A stretch of DNA of 64,000 nt, taken from contig JAGXHL010000092.1 in the NCBI GenBank assembly GCA_024636215.1, forward strand, positions 1 through 64,000, read 5' to 3'. Both the position numbers and the translations under genes were made by a program. Source of the stretch: Deltaproteobacteria bacterium. Its GTDB lineage: Bacteria; Desulfobacterota; Desulfuromonadia; Desulfuromonadales; BM103. The first letter of the stretch is position 1; the number at the start of each line of letters is the position of its first letter. The notes under the pieces are model-generated. The model ran no database searches and was not told the DNA's origin. It worked only from the letters and a program-made list of their open reading frames with translations. Shown here in pieces: positions 62,902 to 64,000 of the stretch.

Positions 62902-62992
62902 CGGTGACAGTTACCTCATTACCCACCTCCCGACCTTAATTGAGAGTGACTGTCACCGAATTCAAACCAGCGCAGTGACAGTTTATTCATTT
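62902..62992. repeat. GTGACAGT-type inverted and direct repeats
   Basis: TCGGTGACAGT (62902-62912) and ACTGTCACCGA (62950-62960) are an exact 11-bp inverted pair. A third GTGACAGTT copy at 62977 repeats the first in direct orientation, each followed by a similar T/A-rich stretch ending in CATT. It resembles a REP-type intergenic element. It lies between two plus-strand genes. Confidence 0.5.
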
Positions 62993-63125
62993 CCTGAGGC
63001 CGTTCATAAATGGCTACACTATCACCGTATTTTTGTTAGAATGAGCCTGTAAAAATGAGCCTTGGCTGAAAAACCGTTCAAGATTACAACATCCATCTAA
63101 ACCCCAAAAGATTAAGAGGTCTTTA

Positions 63126-64000
63126 ATGCTGCGCTGGATACTCCTGTTCTCACTCCTGATGATGCAAACGGCTTGCGACTCTCCTGCTAACAAAGATCGG
63201 CCTGCAGAGCCCTTATTAAACTCGACCAAGCAGAGCAAAGTTAAACAGACCCAGTTTAAAGAACAAACCACCGTTCAGGGCTTTGAACCCTTGGTCGAAA
63301 CTGACTTACTCAACGAGCCGACCCCGGTTTATCGTTTTGAGACCACAGCAGAAGCGCTTTCGATTTGGCGCCGTGCGCCAGAACGGCCCACCCTGCTGCT
63401 GCTCTCGAACAATCCGCACTTAACGCCGGTTCCGGAAGAGTTTCGCCAAAAAACCACGATTCTGATTGGTAACGCCAACGCCAAAACCCTTGCACTGGCA
63501 ACCACAGATCGCAACCCGGCGCCGCTGATTCTCCCCGGCATGGCCGTTGACGCTGCCCTGCGCAATGGGTGGTTTAAAGAATTGGCCTGGGCGTTACCCC
63601 TGCGTGACCCGTCTCTGGAAGTCAATCTGGAAAAATTCACTGAACAACTTTCGCAAACACAGCTTGCCAATGACAATGAGATCTCGTCTATCGCAGAAAC
63701 CGATAGAACCTTCCACGGCACCTTGCGAAACACGGCTTTCAGAGCTGCGGCCTTACCCTTACTTCAAGGGCTGCAGCAGCCAGTTATCGTTCATATTGAC
63801 CTGAGCTATTTCCAACCCCTCTACAAAAACGAAATCGCCACCCCACTGCTCGATGTTGTCTTCAACACTCTGACGACTCTCAAGAAGATGCATCTGCAAA
63901 CACTGGCCGTCACCTTCTCCTATGGCCATCTCGACTCTCAGATCTCCCTCGATGTTCGTTTCCTCGGTGACCTCGTTGCCGACCTGATCGAAGATCCCGC
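63126..64000 (+). CDS. lipoprotein of unknown function (C-terminus outside the window)
   Basis: The frame is open from ATG 63126, which follows AAGAGGT, to the right edge: 291 codons. MLRWILLFSLLMMQTAC is a lipoprotein signal with lipobox at Cys 17. The mature part has a Lys/Gln/Thr-rich linker (~20-50), then a globular region with TLLLLSNNPHLTPVPEEF, TILIGNANAKTLALA and VIVHIDLSYFQPLY. The last visible part has LAVTFSYGHLDSQISLDVRFLGDLVADL. I do not recognise the family. Confidence 0.8.
   Translation, partial: MLRWILLFSLLMMQTACDSPANKDRPAEPLLNSTKQSKVKQTQFKEQTTVQGFEPLVETDLLNEPTPVYRFETTAEALSIWRRAPERPTLLLLSNNPHLTPVPEEFRQKTTILIGNANAKTLALATTDRNPAPLILPGMAVDAALRNGWFKELAWALPLRDPSLEVNLEKFTEQLSQTQLANDNEISSIAETDRTFHGTLRNTAFRAAALPLLQGLQQPVIVHIDLSYFQPLYKNEIATPLLDVVFNTLTTLKKMHLQTLAVTFSYGHLDSQISLDVRFLGDLVADLIEDP

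Noticed and set aside
1..64000. tRNA, rRNA and riboswitch genes
   Set aside because: I looked for T-loop motifs and for common riboswitch cores in the larger gaps and found none I could support; a covariance-model scan would be needed to be sure.

Overview
The window looks like a chromosome segment of a Gram-negative anaerobe of the Desulfuromonadia (the Geobacter/Desulfuromonas/Pelobacter group of the former Deltaproteobacteria). This rests on the housekeeping gene order (radical SAM TIGR03960 - rng - rplU - rpmA - obgE - proB - proA - nadD - rsfS - rlmH), the C-type cytochrome, the many enhancer-binding regulators and the family types of the lipid genes. The assignment comes from gene content only; no 16S gene is present.

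Layout. (1) 1-7.3 kb, minus strand: an envelope/regulation block with two sigma-54 enhancer-binding proteins, a large lipoprotein with seven Big_2 repeats and a DUF3494 ice-binding-like tip, and the start of an OmpA-like barrel protein. Two sigma-54-type promoters each lie exactly 127 bp from a related palindromic site. The second activator has lost its GAFTGA loop. (2) 7.5-30.8 kb, mostly plus strand: a small cytochrome, then conserved housekeeping genes for RNA processing, ribosome proteins and assembly, proline, NAD, LapB, phosphoglycerate mutase, ComF, a PAS kinase, a HhH-GPD glycosylase, ileS, lspA, an entericidin-like lipoprotein and a queuosine-mannosyltransferase-like protein. (3) 31.0-32.2 kb: an aminotransferase gene interrupted by one in-frame TAG. 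(4) 32.3-62.0 kb, all minus strand: a 30-kb lipid locus. In transcription order it is pfaD-like enoyl reductase, pfaA-like and pfaC-like megasynthases, a lipoprotein, oleA, oleB, oleC, oleD, a phosphopantetheinyl transferase, then fadD, fadB, fadA and fadE. (5) 62.4-64 kb, plus strand: an Arg/His-rich exported protein and the start of a lipoprotein.

The lipid locus is the main point of interest. The Pfa proteins have the order and fusions I associate with the myxobacterial PUFA synthases (reductase first, acyltransferase fused into the third protein), but the C-terminal AGPAT acyltransferase is absent. Instead the next downstream genes make head-to-head hydrocarbons (OleABCD). The simplest reading is one locus that builds a polyunsaturated acyl chain, primes its own carrier proteins, activates free acids to CoA, condenses two chains into a long polyene hydrocarbon, and can recycle acyl chains by beta-oxidation. 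The product is inferred, not shown. Together with the ice-binding-like protein this fits a cold habitat, which is also inference.

The window also carries many small repeat elements: a 169-bp MITE-like element, a long inverted repeat between oleA and oleB, G-rich REP-like blocks read in frame in the Pfa linkers, and short tandem repeats upstream of several genes. I saw no tRNA, rRNA, CRISPR array, phage or intact transposase gene.
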